Assembly: GCF_004768465.1 (NCBI RefSeq)
Contig: NZ_SRMF01000001.1
Span: 1,279,893 to 1,343,892, forward strand
Length of the DNA stretch: 64,000 nt
Direction: 5' to 3'
DNA from: Natronospirillum operosum
GTDB lineage: Bacteria; Pseudomonadota; Gammaproteobacteria; Pseudomonadales; Natronospirillaceae
Made by a program: the position numbers and the translations under genes. Below, in pieces: positions 60,936 to 64,000 of this stretch; the first letter of the stretch is position 1, and each line of letters begins with the position of its first letter. A model generated the notes under the pieces. The model was not told where the DNA came from, ran no database searches, and saw only the letters and a program-made list of their open reading frames with translations.

Positions 60936-61721
60936 TTACATATTCTGCGTTATCGCGCCGAGCATCTGATCCGAGGTGCTGACCACCTTGGAATTCATTT
61001 CATAGGCCCGCTGGGTGGAAATCATGTCCACCATCTCTTCCACAATGGCTACGTTGGAAGTTTCCAGGGCGCCCTGAATGATGGAGCCAAAGCCGTCCAG
61101 TGACGGAATGCCGGCTTCGGGGGCACCCGAGGCGGCCGTTTCCCGGAACAGGTTGTTACCGATGGCTTCCAGGCCAGCCGGATTGATGAAGTCGATCACT
61201 TCGATCTGGCCGATGTCGATCGGGTCGTTGTCACCGGCAAAGGTGGCGGTGACGATGCCGTCTTCACCAATGGTGACGCTGTTGGCCTGCTCCGGCACGA
61301 TAATGCCCGGATCCAGCAGATAGCCGCTGGCGGTGACGATTTCCCCGTCCGCATTGATGTGGAAGGTGCCATCCCGGGTATAGGCGAAATCACCGTCCGG
61401 CGTCAGGATGGGAAAGAACCCGCGGCCGTTGATGGCCAGGTCCAGCGGGTTCTCGGTCACTTCCAGGTCACCCTGGGTGAACTCCTTCTGCGTGCCGACA
61501 ATGCGCACACCGGTACCCAACTGCAGGCCCGAAGGTAACTGGGCGTTTTCGGCGTTCTGCGCACCGGGTTGCCGCTGGATCTGGTAGATCAGATCCTGGA
61601 ACACCGCACGGTCTTTCTTGAAACCCGTGGTGCTGACGTTGGCCAGGTTGTTGGAGATGGTGGACAGGTTCTTGTCCTGTGCTTCCAGCCCCGTTTTGCT
61701 GACCCAGAGTGCTTTCATCAT
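60936..61721 (-). CDS. flgG: Flagellar distal rod protein FlgG
   Basis: FlgG forms the distal rod. The 261-residue product has the N-terminal rod motif (LWVSKTGLEAQDKNLSTISN and NLANVSTTGFKKD) and C-terminal EEMVDMISTQRAYEMNSKVV. Length matches the family exactly. A 64-base gap separates it from flgF. Confidence 0.96.
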   Translation of the reverse strand: MMKALWVSKTGLEAQDKNLSTISNNLANVSTTGFKKDRAVFQDLIYQIQRQPGAQNAENAQLPSGLQLGTGVRIVGTQKEFTQGDLEVTENPLDLAINGRGFFPILTPDGDFAYTRDGTFHINADGEIVTASGYLLDPGIIVPEQANSVTIGEDGIVTATFAGDNDPIDIGQIEVIDFINPAGLEAIGNNLFRETAASGAPEAGIPSLDGFGSIIQGALETSNVAIVEEMVDMISTQRAYEMNSKVVSTSDQMLGAITQNM

Positions 61722-61785
61722 GGCGTTATGCTCCCGTTACCCCTTGGGGTGACGCTGTGGGGTCTGGTGACCCGAGTTGATCCTG

Positions 61786-62529
61786 TTAACTCATCCGCAT
61801 CAGAGTGGTCGACGACTCGGTCATCCGCTCTGCCGATTTCATCATCTTGATCTGCATTTCGAACTGCCGGCTCAGGGCCAGGATGCCGATCATCTCGCTG
61901 GCCGCATTGACGTTGGAGCCCTCGCGGAAACCGGACAACACCTGTACCACCGGGTCATTGGGCAGAATCTCGTCGCCCTCGGTCGGCCGGAACAGACCAT
62001 CGGTGCCCTTCTGCATGTTCTGCAGGTCCGGGTTGACCAGCTTGAACGCATCCACTTCCACAAATTCTTCGGCGCCGCCGCCCAGGGGTCGGATGCCGAT
62101 AACACCATCCTCACCGATATTGACGCGCTCGAATTCGGGCAATACCAGCGGACCGCCTTCGCCGACCACCTGCAGGCCATCACCATTGATGACTTCGCCG
62201 GCCGGTGTGACCATCAGGTCGCCGCGGCGGGTATAGGCTTCTTCGCCATTCTGGTCGATAACGGCGAAGAAGCCGTCACCAGCAATGGCCACATCCAGAT
62301 CGCGCCCGGTGGAGATCATGGGCCCGTCATTGAAGTCGGTGGCAGGCCGCTCGGTCATGGCATAGGCCCGCGATGGATAGAACTCGCCGAATACCGGCAT
62401 GGAGCGGGCCTGCGCCCAGTCTGCCCGGAAACCGGTGGTATCCACGTTGGCCAGGTTGTTGGAATGCGAGGCCTGGGCCAGGGTGTTGTGCTTGGCACCC
62501 GTCATGGCGATGTATAGAGCGCGATCCAT
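61786..62529 (-). CDS. flgF: Flagellar proximal rod protein FlgF
   Basis: FlgF is a rod protein related to FlgG. The 247-residue product begins MDRALYIAMTGAKHNTLAQA, with SNNLANVDTTGFRAD, and ends in the conserved LSRQFEMQIKMMKSAERMTE helix. GAGAGG six bases before ATG 62529 fixes the start; 14 extra upstream codons are rejected. It is the first gene after a sigma-54 promoter at 62662, with an unusually long leader. Confidence 0.95.
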   Translation of the reverse strand: MDRALYIAMTGAKHNTLAQASHSNNLANVDTTGFRADWAQARSMPVFGEFYPSRAYAMTERPATDFNDGPMISTGRDLDVAIAGDGFFAVIDQNGEEAYTRRGDLMVTPAGEVINGDGLQVVGEGGPLVLPEFERVNIGEDGVIGIRPLGGGAEEFVEVDAFKLVNPDLQNMQKGTDGLFRPTEGDEILPNDPVVQVLSGFREGSNVNAASEMIGILALSRQFEMQIKMMKSAERMTESSTTLMRMS

Positions 62530-62616
62530 GGTCGTCCTCTCGTCTGTCTCGGTGTAAAGCCGTCCATGCAATGCATGGCGATCTGCGTCGCGTGCTCAGG
62601 GGACCTGTGTCACCTG

Positions 62617-62640
62617 ATCGGGACTTGCGTCCCTCGCTAC
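62617..62640 (-). repeat. REP-like element D in the flgF leader
   Basis: Read on the minus strand this is GTAGCGAGGGACGCAAGTCC plus CGAT, with stem GGGAC/GTCCC and loop GCAA, identical to elements in blocks B and C. It lies between the sigma-54 start site (near 62651) and the flgF ATG, so it would be transcribed in the leader. Confidence 0.8.
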
Positions 62641-62661
62641 AGGGCTCTCTACATTGGTTAT

Positions 62662-62677
62662 TGCGAGGATCGTGCCA
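62662..62677 (-). promoter_or_regulatory. Sigma-54 promoter of flgFGHIJKL
   Basis: The minus strand reads TGGCACGATCCTCGCA, a perfect TGGCACG with correct spacing and one change (TCGCA for TTGCA) in the -12 element. It separates flgF from flgE, as in Pseudomonas, where this unit depends on FleR. It lies 132 bases before the flgF ATG. Confidence 0.82.
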
Positions 62678-62690
62678 ACTCTCAGACAAA

Positions 62691-62716
62691 GAAAAACCGC
62701 CCGGAACGGGCGGTTT
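62691..62716 (-). terminator. Rho-independent terminator after flgE
   Basis: On the minus strand a perfect ten-base stem, AAACCGCCCG/CGGGCGGTTT (62694-62703 and 62707-62716), is followed by a T-run (TTTTTC). It lies 133 bases after the flgE stop and just before the flgF promoter, so it insulates the two units. Confidence 0.88.
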
Positions 62717-62849
62717 GAGGGTGTTGCCGCCGCTGAGGCGGCAAGGAGCGGCAAGCCGGTCTGCCGGTTGCGGCAAGGCGGCTTACCGCTCGGAGAGTGC
62801 CACCGGCGCCGGCGCGGCATTGCAGGCTTCGGCGGCACTCTCAGCGGAG

Positions 62850-64000
62850 TTAGCGCAGGTTGATAATGGTCTGCGTCACCGCGTTGGTGGTCTCTATGGT
62901 CTTCGCGCTGGCCTGATAGTTGCGCTGCGCGATGATCAGGTTCACCAACTGCTCCGACAGGTCGACATTGGAATCTTCCAGCGAAGACGATTTGATATTG
63001 CCCAGTACCCCTGTACCCGCCGAGCTTATGGTGACACTGCCCGAGTCGGCTGTTTCCGTCCACTCGGTAAAGCCCGAGGGATCCAGCCCTTCCGGGTTGC
63101 GGAAGTTGGCCAGGGCCACCTGACCCAGCTTCTGGTTTTCCCCGTTGGTGTAACGGGCAAAGATGAAGCCTTCATCATCGACACTGATATCCCGCAGGCG
63201 GCCGGACGCATAACCATCCTGCTGGAAGTCGTTGCGCGCGAACGAACCACCGTACTGCGTGGTGTCACGGAAGTTGATCTCGAAGTTGGAGGTGACGTTG
63301 GGGTCTCCCAGCGGCAGACGTCCGCCTTCGGCTGAGGTCTGCGGAGGATAGGCACCGGTAGGATTACCTTCCTCATTGCGCGGAATCCAGTTCGAAATCA
63401 GCCAGTCACCGGAAGCGTCCTCATCCAGGGTACCGTCCGGGGAGAAGAACATGGTGAAACTGGCCTGCGTCGGTTCCTGGTTCTCGGGGAACGGCAGGTC
63501 GGGATCCGGCTCGCCAATATCACGCCCATCGATCTGCGCATAGACGGTCCAGGAGTTCAGGTCCTGCGGGCGATCCGGATCATCCGGGTCCTTCACGAAG
63601 AAGAGATCCAACTGGTGCGATGTACCCAGCGAGTCATAGACGGTGATCGAACCACGCTCGTTGTAGGTCTCCGAATCCTGCGGATCAAACCGGTTGATCA
63701 CATAGTCTTCGAAATCATCGCTGGTCAGACCATTGAACAGGCCGGTTACCCTGGGGTCCGGCTGCCGCATGGTCACACCCTCATTGAGGATGATCTCGAC
63801 CGTGCCACCGACGCGGGCAGTGTTTTCCGCATCCTCGGTACCACCCAGCGTGATCGGTGAGGTGTTGGTCTCACCCAGCAGGGTCAGGCGGTCTGCGGTG
63901 CGGGGTGACTCGACCTCGACCGTGATATCAGCACCTGAGGCCGAGCGCAGTACCAGGTCTCCGGCGTCATTCACTGAAGCCGTGATACCGCGCAGTGTAC
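62850..64000 (-). CDS. flgE: Flagellar hook protein FlgE (5' end beyond the window)
   Basis: The last 383 residues of the hook protein are present; the frame continues past the right edge. The conserved C-terminus is clear: SNVDLSEQLVNLIIAQRNYQ and SAKTIETTNAVTQTIINLR. The middle contains YDSLGTSHQLDLFFVKD, a FlgE-type domain. The upstream part (DAGDLVLRSASGADITVEV) resembles the surface repeats of flagellin-like proteins, suggesting a large hook protein as with FlgK. A terminator follows it. Confidence 0.93.
   Translation of the reverse strand, partial: TLRGITASVNDAGDLVLRSASGADITVEVESPRTADRLTLLGETNTSPITLGGTEDAENTARVGGTVEIILNEGVTMRQPDPRVTGLFNGLTSDDFEDYVINRFDPQDSETYNERGSITVYDSLGTSHQLDLFFVKDPDDPDRPQDLNSWTVYAQIDGRDIGEPDPDLPFPENQEPTQASFTMFFSPDGTLDEDASGDWLISNWIPRNEEGNPTGAYPPQTSAEGGRLPLGDPNVTSNFEINFRDTTQYGGSFARNDFQQDGYASGRLRDISVDDEGFIFARYTNGENQKLGQVALANFRNPEGLDPSGFTEWTETADSGSVTISSAGTGVLGNIKSSSLEDSNVDLSEQLVNLIIAQRNYQASAKTIETTNAVTQTIINLR

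Larger units (their letters stand above)
62530..62849. other. 320-base gap between flgE and flgF
   Basis: It holds, on the minus strand, hairpins just after flgE, the flgE terminator (62691-62716), the flgF sigma-54 promoter (62662-62677), a REP-like element (62617-62640) and a degenerate half-REP before flgF. No gene is supported. Hairpins nearer flgE include TTGCCGCC/GGCGGCAA and GAGAGTGCC/GGCACTCTC. Confidence 0.8.

Overview
The window is almost entirely one polar-flagellum and chemotaxis locus of a GC-rich gammaproteobacterium. FleQ/FleS/FleR control, sigma-54 promoters, the fliJ-hsbA-hsbR-hptB-fliK and flhA-flhF-fleN-fliA-cheYZAB orders, and the parC-parP-cheW tail point to the Pseudomonas/Marinobacter/Oceanospirillales neighbourhood. 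The species cannot be fixed from sequence reading alone. Most genes lie on the minus strand, so the locus reads right to left.

Layout from the right edge: flgE (cut by the window end, with its own terminator), then a sigma-54 promoter and flgF-G-H-I-J-K-L; an M23 endopeptidase; a TraF-like outer membrane protein; a plus-strand island (TPR-methyltransferase, DUF898 membrane protein, M48 peptidase); fliS-fliT; fleQ with a Vfr/CRP-like site; fleS-fleR behind a sigma-54 promoter; a plus-strand exported barrel-like protein; fliE-F-G-H-I-J behind a sigma-54 promoter; the hsbA-hsbR-hptB partner switch; fliK-L-M-N-O-P-Q-R-flhB; flhA-flhF-fleN-fliA behind a sigma-54 promoter; cheY-Z-A-B-parC-parP-cheW-DUF2802 behind a sigma-28 promoter; a plus-strand PilZ gene; rssB-rssC; and a housekeeping run gpsA-DUF4389-sixA-two hydrolases-DUF4892-prmB-partial exported protein. 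Many neighbours overlap by 1, 4 or 8 bases, indicating translational coupling.

The genes describe an ordered cascade: FleQ (probably repressible by a Vfr-like protein) switches on sigma-54 promoters for fleSR, fliE and flhA; FleR then serves the flgF unit; FliA (sigma-28) serves chemotaxis. FlhF and FleN set flagellar place and number, and ParC/ParP should hold the chemoreceptor array at the pole. fliC, flaG, fliD, flgBCD, flgA, flgM, cheR and motor stator genes are not in the window.

The least explained material is non-coding. A REP-like family (GTAG foot, GCAA loop, stems that change on both sides together) sits at 49.1, 51.1-51.5, 58.6 and 62.6 kb. In three places it is joined to a second hairpin element with a 63-base core identical in two copies. 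One block splits flgI from flgJ, and another lies in the flgF leader. A 13-pair hairpin hides the ribosome binding site of the DUF2802 gene behind cheW. At protein level, CheA lacks an evident P2 domain and carries three FliM-like peptides in its linker, while FliH and FliI carry long tails of opposite charge.
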